From positions 1 through 10,817 of the forward strand of contig UROM01000053.1 in NCBI GenBank assembly GCA_900549455.1: DNA of 10,817 bases. The letters run 5' to 3'. Position numbers and translations under genes: made by a program. Within the stretch, counting starts at the first letter, position 1; each line of letters begins with the position of its first letter. Shown piece by piece: positions 1-7,439 of the stretch. This stretch comes from an uncultured Collinsella sp. Lineage in GTDB: Bacteria > Actinomycetota > Coriobacteriia > Coriobacteriales > Coriobacteriaceae. Under the pieces are notes generated by a model, which saw nothing but the letters and a program-made list of their open reading frames with translations, ran no database searches and was not told the DNA's origin.

Positions 1-48
1 CGAGATGCTCAGGAGTCTCGTGGGCTCGGAGATGTGTATAAGAGACAG
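1..48 (+). other. Illumina Nextera i7-side adapter (synthetic, not genomic)
   Basis: Bases 1-6 (CGAGAT) match the end of the P7 flow-cell sequence. Bases 7-14 (GCTCAGGA) sit exactly where the 8-base i7 index belongs and match, from memory, Nextera index N704. Bases 15-29 (GTCTCGTGGGCTCGG) are the Nextera read-2 tail, and bases 30-48 (AGATGTGTATAAGAGACAG) are the 19-bp Tn5 mosaic end used in tagmentation. The order is that of a library molecule, so this is untrimmed adapter. It gives a false start and the artefact peptide MCIRDR to the first reading frame. Confidence 0.98.
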
Positions 49-49
49 G

Positions 50-496
50 CTCACCGTCTGCATCTGGTTTGTGTCGAGCATGATGGGCGTTGTGGGCTTT
101 GCCGGCGCGGTCGCCGAGGTCGGCGTGGGGCGTGTGTGCCTGGCACTGGCGGCGACGTTTGCCCTGGCGTGCACGCCGCTGGCCGTTGGCTTTGCGCTTT
201 CGAGTCTGGGCGCGCGCGAGGAGCTGCTCAACGGTGTGGGCAACCTGCTCGGCATGCTCATGACGTTTTTGGGCGGCGCCTGGATGCCGTTGTCGCTGAT
301 GGGCCCGGCCGTGCAGACCGTGGCGCACTTTGTGCCGACATATTGGGTGAACGACGCGATCGGCAAGGCGCTTGCCTCGGACCTGACGTCTGCCGTGCTG
401 GGGGACATCGCCTGCGACCTAGGCGTCACGGTGCTCTTTGCCGTGGCCATCGCCGCCGCAGGCCTCGCCCTCGCACGCGCTAAATCCCGCGCCTAG
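50..496 (+). CDS. ABC-2 type transporter permease, C-terminal fragment (5' end missing)
   Basis: Only about 148 C-terminal residues are genomic; the apparent start at base 5 lies in adapter and should be ignored. What remains is strongly hydrophobic, with about four membrane segments. It contains a stretch typical of the last part of ABC-2 family permeases: a loop and helix reading GNLLGMLMTFLGGAWMPLSL, then GP..V...A.FVPTYWVNDAI before the final helix near the C-terminus. Such proteins form the membrane part of drug, lipid or polysaccharide exporters with a separate ATPase, presumably encoded upstream and out of view. The gene ends in a TAG followed within 5 bases by a hairpin repeat. It is separated by about 117 bases from the next ABC operon and is probably a different transporter, because the next operon has its own FtsX-type permease. 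Confidence 0.8.
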   Translation, partial: LTVCIWFVSSMMGVVGFAGAVAEVGVGRVCLALAATFALACTPLAVGFALSSLGAREELLNGVGNLLGMLMTFLGGAWMPLSLMGPAVQTVAHFVPTYWVNDAIGKALASDLTSAVLGDIACDLGVTVLFAVAIAAAGLALARAKSRA

Positions 497-500
497 CCAC

Positions 501-531
501 CTAGTCATTTAAGAGCGTCCCCAACGACTAG
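501..531. repeat. Imperfect palindromic REP-like repeat, copy 1
   Basis: Left arm CTAGTCATT (501-509) pairs with right arm AACGACTAG (523-531) with one A/C mismatch, around a centre containing AAGAGCGTCCCC. A second copy lies at 4012-4041 and agrees in the arms and in the loop core TT.AGARCGTCCCC. Conservation of the loop as well as the stem argues for a repeated element rather than a chance hairpin. It lies 4 bases after the stop codon of the ABC-2 permease. There is no T-run after it, so it is not a classical intrinsic terminator. The GTCCCC/GGGGAC core recalls REP sequences mobilised by REP-associated IS200-like transposases, but no such transposase is in the window. Confidence 0.65.
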
Positions 532-576
532 TCTTGAAACAAATCCCCGCTCTCGACCAAAAATAGTTCGCCAAGG

Positions 577-613
577 TTTACTATTACGTTCATAAAGTAG
601 TACAAGGCTAACA
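577..613 (+). promoter_or_regulatory. Possible promoter/operator of the MacB-FtsX-type ABC operon
   Basis: An AT-rich island lies between the copy-1 hairpin repeat and the ATPase gene. TACTAT at 579-584 resembles a -10 box, but no good -35 box stands 16-18 bases upstream. The 5-bp arms TACTA (579-583) and TAGTA (598-602) form an inverted repeat with a 14-base centre, which could be a repressor site or chance. An AAGG at 604-607 could serve as ribosome binding site for the start at 614. Confidence 0.3.
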
Positions 614-1339
<726 letters not shown>

Positions 1340-1347
1340 GCGGCGCC

Positions 1348-4014
1348 ATGACACCTCTCGCAAAACGTCTCCCGCGCGAGCTGCGCCGCAATATCGGCAA
1401 GTACCTGGGCATTTTTTTGCTTATGTGCGGAAGCATCGCCCTTACATCGGGCTTTTTGCTCGCGGCGCATTCCATTGGCTGCCTTATCGACGACATGCGC
1501 GATGCGTACACGATTGAGAACGGCCGCGTGACCACTTCCTTCGAGGCTACCGACGATCAACTCAAGGCCATCGAGGATGCAGCCGGCGACGTCGGCGGCG
1601 TCACGCTCTACAAGAATTTCTCCATCGACGCTATCATCAAAAAGACCGCCGGCGACGATGGCACCAAGCGCACGCTGCGCACCTATGCGCACCGCACCAA
1701 GGTCGATATCGCGTCCTACTGTGAGGGCAAGGAGCCCAAGACGGACGACGAGGTGGCCATCGACCGTGTCTTCGCCACCAACAACGATCTCGCCGTGGGC
1801 GATAAGGTTGAGCTTGAGGGCCGCACCTACACTATCTGCGGCATCATGACCCAGCCCGATGGCCAGGCGCTGTTCCTCAACAATTCGGACTTTACGGTGA
1901 ACACCATCACGTACGGCGTGGCCGAGGTCACCGATGCCGGCTTTGCCGCGCTCGAGGATGCCGGTGGCGCACCCGCCTACACCTACTCCTTCACCTTTGC
2001 CGATCGCGATCTCTCCACTGCAGACCGCATCGACGTCGAGCAGGATATGGTAGAAGCGCTCACCGATGCCGATGCACGCGTGGATGATCTCATCGACGCC
2101 GATTCCAACCAGGGCATTGGCTATGCGCGCGACGACGTGGACGGCGACTCCATGATGTGGATGACGCTGCTCGACATCATCATCGTGATCATGGCGTTTG
2201 TCTTTGTGGTTCTTACCGACGCCACCATCGAGGAGGAGAGCGCCATCATCGGCACGCTGCTCGCCAGCGGTTATCGCCGTCGCGAGATCGTGCTGCACTA
2301 CCTTGCGCTTCCCGCCATCGTGGGCGTGGTCGCGGCGCTTTTGGGCACTGCGCTCGGCGTTGTGTTCTTTACCGAGCCCATGCGCAGCCTCTATTACGGT
2401 TCGTACAGCCTGCCGCCCTTCCAGGTGTACTGGAGCTGGGAGATCTTTGTGAAGTGCGCCGTGGTTCCCGCCGCCGCGCTCATCCTCATCACGCTGGTGG
2501 GTCTGCTTCGCAAAATGGGCAAGACGCCGTTGCAGTTCCTTCGTCACGAGGCGAGCGACAAGTCGGGTACCAAGCGTGGTATGCAACTGCCGGAGCGCAT
2601 GGGTTTTGTTTCCCGCTTCCGTCTGCGTGTCTTCCTGCGCAATCTGGGCAACTTCGCCACGCTCTTCGTGGGCATCGCGTTTGCGTCGCTGCTACTGCTC
2701 TTTGGCCTGGCGATTCTGCCCACGATGACGCACTATGCGGACAACCTGGAGACGAGCCTGGTCGCCGAGCATCAGTACACACTCAAGGCTCCGCTAGAGC
2801 TTGAGGGTACTGCCGAGGAGCGCGAGCAGTGGTCGGCACTCGAGCGCTTGCAATCGGTTGACGGCGCACTCCTCACCGCCGCCCAAGATGCCGATGACGA
2901 ACTCGACGACGCGGCCGATGCGGCGCAGGCGGCAGCCGATGCTGCGACCGCATCTCCGTCTGCCGAGAGCCTGGCCGCGGCGCAGGACGCGCTTGCCAAG
3001 GTCCAGGACAAGAAGGATGCGCTCTACGCGCGCCTTGACGATCTTGCCGATGCCCTCGGCTGCAACCGCGACGAGGCTATCGACCTAATCGACAAGGCCT
3101 CTAAGATTGACGCTGACAGCGACGATATCCACCCGGTCAATACGACCGACAACGGTACGGGCGCAATCGCTCAGGCCGAGAAATACGCCGTCTACCAGCT
3201 GCAATACGACCGCGGCGACGAAAATGGCGAGGAGACGATTTCCATCTACGGCATCTCGCCCGATTCGCGCTACTGGAAAGACCTCAACGTCGGCGACGGA
3301 CGCGTCGTCTTTGGCGGTGGCTTGCTCGACAAGTTTGGCTGGAGCGAGGGCCAGAAGGTCACGCTCGACGACAAGTACGAGGGCGAGCATTATTCCCTTG
3401 AGTACGCGGGCAAGGACTGTACCTGGGGCTCCAAGTCGGACATGAATATCTATATGAGTATCGACGACTTTAACGAGCTGTTCGGCAACGACGCCGCGTA
3501 CTTCAACGGCTATGCGAGCGATGAGAAGCTCGACCTCGATGCTCGTTACTTTGCCGGCGACACCACGCCCGACGACATGCGCGCCGTGGGCGACCAGTTC
3601 ATCGGCATGATGAGCAAAATGATCGGCATGATGGTCGGGCTCGCGGTGTTTATCTTCCTGCTGTTTATGTACCTACTGACCAAGGCTGTGATCGACCACA
3701 GCGCCCGTTCGATCAGCTACATGAAAGTCTTTGGCTATCGCGATAGCGAGATCTCGCATCTGTACATCCGCTCGATCACGCTGTGCGTGGTGGCGTCGCT
3801 CGTGCTGAGCCTGCCGGTCATTATTGGCTCGCTCACGGCCATCTTCCGCTCGATGCTGCTCGCCTACAACGGCAATATCGAGATTTATGTGCCCTGGTGG
3901 TCCATGGCGGCGTGCGCAGGAATCGGCTTTGCAACCTATCTGGTCGTGGCGCTGCTACACACGCGCTCTATCAAGCGCGTGAGCCTGGCCGAAGCCCTTA
4001 AAGTCCAAGAGTAG
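1348..4014 (+). CDS. Large FtsX-like ABC transporter permease with coiled-coil extracellular insert
   Basis: Membrane partner of the upstream ATPase; 888 residues from ATG 1348, which has AGGCGG just upstream and starts 8 bases after the ATPase stop. A TTG at 1333 would overlap the ATPase gene and is less likely. About eight membrane segments are visible near residues 18-40, 270-290, 320-342, 366-388, 434-456, 757-779, 808-830 and 850-870. This is the arrangement of a two-FtsX-domain permease with two large extracellular domains (about 41-269 and 457-756). FtsX-type features include ..EESAIIGTLLASGYRRREIVLHYL after TM2 and SYMKVFGYRDSEISHLYIRS after TM6, the cytoplasmic coupling loops. Residues about 488-572 are rich in Ala, Asp and Glu and predicted by eye to be helical or coiled coil. 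Eight-TM, two-FtsX permeases in Gram-positives often export peptides or lipids or confer drug resistance; the cargo here is unknown. The stop codon lies within a hairpin repeat. Confidence 0.92.
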   Translation: MTPLAKRLPRELRRNIGKYLGIFLLMCGSIALTSGFLLAAHSIGCLIDDMRDAYTIENGRVTTSFEATDDQLKAIEDAAGDVGGVTLYKNFSIDAIIKKTAGDDGTKRTLRTYAHRTKVDIASYCEGKEPKTDDEVAIDRVFATNNDLAVGDKVELEGRTYTICGIMTQPDGQALFLNNSDFTVNTITYGVAEVTDAGFAALEDAGGAPAYTYSFTFADRDLSTADRIDVEQDMVEALTDADARVDDLIDADSNQGIGYARDDVDGDSMMWMTLLDIIIVIMAFVFVVLTDATIEEESAIIGTLLASGYRRREIVLHYLALPAIVGVVAALLGTALGVVFFTEPMRSLYYGSYSLPPFQVYWSWEIFVKCAVVPAAALILITLVGLLRKMGKTPLQFLRHEASDKSGTKRGMQLPERMGFVSRFRLRVFLRNLGNFATLFVGIAFASLLLLFGLAILPTMTHYADNLETSLVAEHQYTLKAPLELEGTAEEREQWSALERLQSVDGALLTAAQDADDELDDAADAAQAAADAATASPSAESLAAAQDALAKVQDKKDALYARLDDLADALGCNRDEAIDLIDKASKIDADSDDIHPVNTTDNGTGAIAQAEKYAVYQLQYDRGDENGEETISIYGISPDSRYWKDLNVGDGRVVFGGGLLDKFGWSEGQKVTLDDKYEGEHYSLEYAGKDCTWGSKSDMNIYMSIDDFNELFGNDAAYFNGYASDEKLDLDARYFAGDTTPDDMRAVGDQFIGMMSKMIGMMVGLAVFIFLLFMYLLTKAVIDHSARSISYMKVFGYRDSEISHLYIRSITLCVVASLVLSLPVIIGSLTAIFRSMLLAYNGNIEIYVPWWSMAACAGIGFATYLVVALLHTRSIKRVSLAEALKVQE

Positions 4015-4041
4015 TCGTTTGAGAACGTCCCCAATGACTAG
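4012..4041. repeat. Imperfect palindromic REP-like repeat, copy 2 (contains permease stop codon)
   Basis: Left arm TAGTCGTT (4012-4019) pairs with AATGACTA (4033-4040) with one G-T wobble, around a centre containing GAGAACGTCCCC. It matches the repeat at 501-531 over about 29 positions with four differences that I count by eye. The TAG of the permease gene (4012-4014) forms the first three bases of the left arm, so the element abuts or forms the end of the gene. As in copy 1 there is no following T-run. It could protect the 3' end of the operon mRNA or act as a weak terminator. Confidence 0.65.
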
Positions 4042-4050
4042 GTGCCGTAC

Positions 4051-4081
4051 TTGACTTTAACTCTACTTTAACTGGTACCAT
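4051..4081 (+). promoter_or_regulatory. Putative promoter with 11-bp-periodic direct repeat upstream of the DUF362 gene
   Basis: TTGACT (4051-4056) is a good -35 box; TACCAT (4076-4081) could be a -10 box with a long 19-bp spacer. Within it the 9-mer ACTTTAACT occurs twice, at 4054-4062 and 4065-4073, exactly 11 bases apart, so both copies face the same side of the helix. Direct repeats of this period are typical of OmpR/PhoB-type response-regulator sites. Long 19-bp spacers are typical of MerR-type promoters, though those use inverted rather than direct repeats. No regulator gene is adjacent. Confidence 0.45.
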
Positions 4082-4123
4082 CCTCTATGTCTGTAACGCC
4101 ATATAGACCGAGGGGATAGATCT

Positions 4124-5329
4124 ATGACCGCAACTGCACCCGCAGCACCCGCTAAGGTGTACTTCACCAACCTGCGCACGCATGCTCGCGAGAGCCAGCT
4201 CGACAAGCTCAAGCGCCTCATACGTCACGCCGGTATCGAGCAGATCGACTTTGAGAACAAGTTCGTCGCCATCAAGATTCACTTTGGCGAGCTGGGCAAC
4301 CTGAGCTTTTTGCGTCCCAACTACGCCCGCGCCGTCGCGGATGTCGTGAAGGAGCTGGGTGGCAAGCCCTTCCTCACCGACTGCAACACGCTCTATGTCG
4401 GTAGCCGCAAAAACGCGCTCGAGCACATCGATACCGCCTATCAGAACGGCTTTACCCCGTATGCCACGGGTTGCCAGATCATCATCGCCGACGGCCTCAA
4501 GGGTACCGACGAGGCGCTCATCCCGGTCGAGGGCGGCGAGTACGTGCGCGAGGCCAAGATCGGTCGGGCACTCATGGATGCCGATATTGTGATCAGCCTC
4601 ACGCACTTTAAAGGCCATGAGCAGGCCGGCTTTGGCGGCGCCATGAAGAACCTGGGCATGGGCGGCGGCAGCCGCGCCGGCAAGATGGAGCAGCATGCCG
4701 CCGGCAAGCCAAACGTCGCGACCGAGCACTGTATTGGCTGCCGTGCCTGCGAAAAGGTCTGTGCGCACGGCGCTATCTCGTTTGACGACACCCGTGAGCG
4801 CGAGCTCGCCAACGGCAACACCCGTACGGTTCACGTTGCCGCTATCGACCATGATCGCTGCGTGGGCTGCGGCCGCTGCATCGGCGTGTGCAACCAGGAC
4901 GCCATCAAGCCCGGCCATGACGCCGCGGCCGACGTGCTCAACTGCAAGATCGCCGAGTACACCAAGGCCGTCGTCGACGGCCGCCCGAGCTTCCACATTT
5001 CGCTCGCCATGGACATTAGCCCCAACTGCGATTGCCATCCCGAAAACGACACGCCTATCGTCAACGATATCGGCATGTTCGCGAGCTTCGACCCGGTCGC
5101 CATCGACCAGGCCTGCGCCGATGCCGTCATGGCATCCGAGCCGCTGCCCAACACCGAGCTCACCGATAGCGCGGCCAAGATGGAGCATAACCACGAGCAT
5201 CTGGAGGGCGAGCAGGCCAAGGACCCCTTCTGCATCACGCATCCCGACACCGACTGGCGCACCTGCATTGCGCATGCCGAGAAGATCGGCCTAGGCACGA
5301 GCGAGTACGAGCTCATCGAGGTCAAATAG
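4124..5329 (+). CDS. DUF362 domain protein with two [4Fe-4S] ferredoxin motifs
   Basis: 401-residue cytoplasmic protein of the DUF362 'uncharacterised Fe-S centre' family. The N-terminal part (about 10-190) has the family look: VAIKIHFGELGN, then FLTDCNTLY and VISLTHFKGHEQAGFGGAMKN with MGGGSRAGK. A ferredoxin-like insert holds two CxxCxxCxxxC clusters, Cys203/206/209/213 and Cys246/249/252/256, each able to bind a [4Fe-4S] cluster. A further Cys302-x-Cys304 lies in NCDCHPENDTP, followed by a conserved-looking DIGMFASFDPVAIDQAC. A short His-rich stretch (His355, 357, 359) could bind metal. The molecular role of the family is unsettled; electron transfer or a maturation role is only inference. 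ATG 4124 has AGGGG at 4111-4115. It is probably transcribed alone: a promoter-like region precedes it and a strong hairpin follows. Confidence 0.9.
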   Translation: MTATAPAAPAKVYFTNLRTHARESQLDKLKRLIRHAGIEQIDFENKFVAIKIHFGELGNLSFLRPNYARAVADVVKELGGKPFLTDCNTLYVGSRKNALEHIDTAYQNGFTPYATGCQIIIADGLKGTDEALIPVEGGEYVREAKIGRALMDADIVISLTHFKGHEQAGFGGAMKNLGMGGGSRAGKMEQHAAGKPNVATEHCIGCRACEKVCAHGAISFDDTRERELANGNTRTVHVAAIDHDRCVGCGRCIGVCNQDAIKPGHDAAADVLNCKIAEYTKAVVDGRPSFHISLAMDISPNCDCHPENDTPIVNDIGMFASFDPVAIDQACADAVMASEPLPNTELTDSAAKMEHNHEHLEGEQAKDPFCITHPDTDWRTCIAHAEKIGLGTSEYELIEVK

Positions 5330-5376
5330 CACCTATCTATTGGACATATCAAGCGCTTTTGTAGCGCAACGTTAGC

Positions 5377-5414
5377 AAAGGCCGCCCGCGAGCACAGCTC
5401 TCGCGGGCGGCTTT
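5377..5414. terminator. Strong bidirectional-type intrinsic terminator
   Basis: GCCGCCCGCGAG (5381-5392) pairs perfectly with CTCGCGGGCGGC (5400-5411), a 12-bp GC-rich stem with a 7-base loop. AAA precedes (5377-5379) and TTT follows (5412-5414), giving short U-tracts on both strands. It lies about 50 bases after the DUF362 stop and about 80 bases beyond the end of the converging hydrolase gene, so it can end both transcripts. A weaker plus-strand hairpin, GCAAC/GTTGC at 5465-5486 followed by TTTTT, may back it up. Confidence 0.85.
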
Positions 5415-5493
5415 CCGGAAGTATGCGGCAAATTTCGAGACCGCCGAGTACACGACGTTTTTTGGCAACAAAACCCCAGACGTTGCTTTTTGC

Positions 5494-6459
5494 CTAAAAA
5501 TACTCGTCGAGGAAGTCATCGACCGTGTTCCAGTAGAGCTCGGGGTCAACTTGCGCACTCTTGGCGTGGGCGGCGCCATGGATGGTGAGCTTTTGCTTGA
5601 CCTTGCTGGCGCACGCGTCGTAGTTTTGGTCGAGCATGTCGTACGGCACAAAGGTGTCCTGGTCGCCGTGGATAAACAGCATGGGAACCGTCGCGTGTTT
5701 GAGTTGCTCTACACTGCTCGCCTTATGAAAGTCGTAGCCCGCGCGCACGTTGCACACCAAGTTTGCTACATCGAGCAAGGGAAAGCTGGGCAGGCCGAAC
5801 ACGTCCTTGAGCTGCAGAGAAAACTCGTCCCAAACACTCGTATAGCCGCAGTCCTCGATAATGCATTTTACATTTGCGGGTAGAGATTCCCCCGCGACGT
5901 TCATGGCGGTTGCCGCACCCATCGACTCGCCAAAGACCAGGATGCGCGCCTCGGGGTCAGCCTGAACGATCCGCCCAATCCATGCGACGACATCGAGGCG
6001 TTCGGGCCAGCCCATGCCGATATAGTCGCCGCCGGAGCGCTCGTGGGCGCGGGCGGCAGGCGCGAGCACGTTCATGCCGCGGTCGTGGAAGCGCTTGGCG
6101 TATCGGGCCATGCCGATGGGCTCATTGGTATATCCATGCAGGCAGACGGCGTAATCGTGGGTGTTCTCCGAGGCGGCAAAATACCAAGCGGCGAGCTCGG
6201 TTCCGTCATCTGCGGTGAGGCTGCTGCTCTCGCGATTCTCTTTAAACCACGCCCGCGCCTCGGTTTCCTCGGCATCCGGCTGCTCGCCTTCTTTGTCGTT
6301 CTTGCTATCCTGCATCATCTTCATGGTGTACGGCGCTTGGGGATTCAGCGCGAAGTCAAACAGAAAGTTGCCGGCAAATCCGAGCAGCGCAACGACAACC
6401 ACCAGTGCAACGATGCCGGCTATCTTGAGCTTTCGATGGGAACGTGCGTTTTGAGCCAT
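5494..6459 (-). CDS. Membrane-anchored alpha/beta hydrolase (serine hydrolase, YqkD-like)
   Basis: 321 residues. A basic N-terminus followed by a hydrophobic helix (about 12-35) suggests a signal anchor with the catalytic domain outside the membrane. The hydrolase fold is visible from about residue 85: VCLHGYTNEP (oxyanion region), then NVLAPAARAHERSGGDYIGM, nucleophile elbow GESMG with Ser179, acid Asp268 in HGDQDTFVP, and His298 in GAAHAKS. The combination RAH..S.G.YIGMGW.ER.DV..WI is typical of the Bacillus YqkD-type family of uncharacterised serine hydrolases. The usual Gly after RAH is Glu140 here. The substrate is unknown; an ester or amide is expected from the fold. The start ATG (6457-6459) has AGGAG eight bases upstream on the minus strand. 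It is transcribed divergently from the hemolysin III-like gene, from a region rich in palindromes. Confidence 0.9.
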   Translation of the reverse strand: MAQNARSHRKLKIAGIVALVVVVALLGFAGNFLFDFALNPQAPYTMKMMQDSKNDKEGEQPDAEETEARAWFKENRESSSLTADDGTELAAWYFAASENTHDYAVCLHGYTNEPIGMARYAKRFHDRGMNVLAPAARAHERSGGDYIGMGWPERLDVVAWIGRIVQADPEARILVFGESMGAATAMNVAGESLPANVKCIIEDCGYTSVWDEFSLQLKDVFGLPSFPLLDVANLVCNVRAGYDFHKASSVEQLKHATVPMLFIHGDQDTFVPYDMLDQNYDACASKVKQKLTIHGAAHAKSAQVDPELYWNTVDDFLDEYF

Positions 6460-6476
6460 GCGGTATTCTCCTATAA

Positions 6477-6538
6477 GATGTTAATACATCAACATTTAAT
6501 GCAAGCGCATTATGGACGTTCGCCGTTGATGCGTCAAC
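6477..6538. promoter_or_regulatory. Hydrolase promoter region with three perfect inverted repeats
   Basis: On the minus strand TTGACG (plus 6532-6537) and ATAATG (plus 6508-6513) are a plausible -35/-10 pair with an 18-bp spacer. Three perfect inverted repeats with 4-base centres overlap this region: GATGT-TAAT-ACATC (6477-6490), TAATGC-AAGC-GCATTA (6497-6512, over the -10) and GTTGA-TGCG-TCAAC (6525-6538, over the -35). Such sites are expected for dimeric repressors. The three arms differ in sequence, so a single regulator is uncertain. Confidence 0.5.
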
Positions 6539-6580
6539 AGGCAAAGAATGGGTAAACAAAGGGTCGCGTATGGTGCAAAT

Positions 6581-6610
6581 TTCGCACGTACCTAGACGCT
6601 TTGATATAGT
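6581..6610 (+). promoter_or_regulatory. Putative extended -10 promoter for the hemolysin III-like gene
   Basis: TATAGT (6605-6610) is preceded by TGA (6602-6604), giving an extended -10 element TGnTATAGT. TTCGCA (6581-6586) is a weak -35 box at 18 bp. The gene's GGAGG ribosome binding site lies about 20 bases further on at 6630-6634. Confidence 0.55.
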
Positions 6611-6645
6611 GTTGAGAACTCTTTACGTTGGAGGATGTAACCGGC

Positions 6646-7329
6646 ATGTCCGATTCGAGCGACAGTTCTAAGCCGCGACCCAAGACCGCGGCCGTTCCAC
6701 ACTACACGGTGGGCGAGGAGATCATGAACTCCGTCACCCATGGTGTCGGCTGCCTGCTGGGTATCGCGGGCCTGGTGCTCCTGATCGTATTCGCCGCCCT
6801 GCGCGGCGGAGGCCCGGCCCACATGGCCGCGGCGATTGTCTATGGTGTCAGCATTATTCTCGAATACCTTGCCTCCACGCTCTACCATGCGATTCAGCCC
6901 GCGGGCGCCAAGCGCGTGTTTCGCATCATCGACCACAGCTGTATCTATCTGCTCATAGCCGGCAGCTATACTCCGTTTTGCCTCATCACGCTCGCAAACG
7001 ACGGCGGCCCTGCGCTGTTCTTTGCCGTATGGGCCATCGCCATTATCGGCATCGCCCTCGAGTGCTTTATGCGCGAGCGTCAACCGCACTGGGTAAGTGG
7101 CCTGGTCTACCTGCTGATGGGCTGGCTCGTTGTCTTTAAGCTGCCCGAGCTCGTGTCGCTGCTCAACCCCGTGGCACTTGCCCTGCTCGCCGTCGGCGGC
7201 GTGTGCTACACCGCGGGCGTGCCGTTCTATATCGCCAAAAACGTGCGCTATCTGCACAGCGTGTTTCACCTGTGGGTGCTCGCCGGCAGCATCTTCCAGT
7301 TCATGGCGGTGATCCTCTTCGTAATCTAG
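6646..7329 (+). CDS. trhA: Hemolysin III / PAQR family seven-TM membrane protein (TrhA-like)
   Basis: 227 residues with seven hydrophobic segments, the usual size of bacterial PAQR (progestin/adiponectin receptor-like, 'hemolysin III') proteins. Family signatures are all present: E..NSVTHGVG with His32 at the first helix, SIILEYLASTLYHAI with Ser-x3-His81, RIIDHSCIYLLIAGSYTPF with Asp96, and HSVFHLW with His204 and His208 in the last helix. His81, His204 and His208 are the positions expected to hold a metal ion in this family. E. coli TrhA has been linked to membrane energetics and fluidity; the hemolysin name is historical and not evidence of toxin activity. ATG 6646 is used, 11 bases after GGAGG, a rather long gap; an in-frame TTG at 6628 lies before that site and is unlikely. 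No terminator is visible before the next gene 110 bases downstream, so read-through is possible. Confidence 0.9.
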   Translation: MSDSSDSSKPRPKTAAVPHYTVGEEIMNSVTHGVGCLLGIAGLVLLIVFAALRGGGPAHMAAAIVYGVSIILEYLASTLYHAIQPAGAKRVFRIIDHSCIYLLIAGSYTPFCLITLANDGGPALFFAVWAIAIIGIALECFMRERQPHWVSGLVYLLMGWLVVFKLPELVSLLNPVALALLAVGGVCYTAGVPFYIAKNVRYLHSVFHLWVLAGSIFQFMAVILFVI

Positions 7330-7439
7330 CGACCATGCCTGCGCGTCCGCGTCCTCGTTTGGGCGCCAGTGCAATTGCCGTATCCGCCATCAACGTTTTA
7401 CCCTAACGTCCCGAATCTTGGAGGTTCGAGAAACTCCCG

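Noticed and set aside
30..48. Tn5 mosaic end read as a natural transposon end
   Set aside because: It is directly joined to the read-2 tail, index and P7 sequence, so it comes from library tagmentation, not from a resident Tn5.
5..49. Start codon and N-terminal peptide of the first reading frame
   Set aside because: Encoded by adapter; the true 5' part of the permease gene is outside the contig.
501..531. Classical intrinsic terminator after the ABC-2 permease
   Set aside because: The stem has a mismatch, the loop is long and conserved, and no T-run follows; a repeat element fits better.
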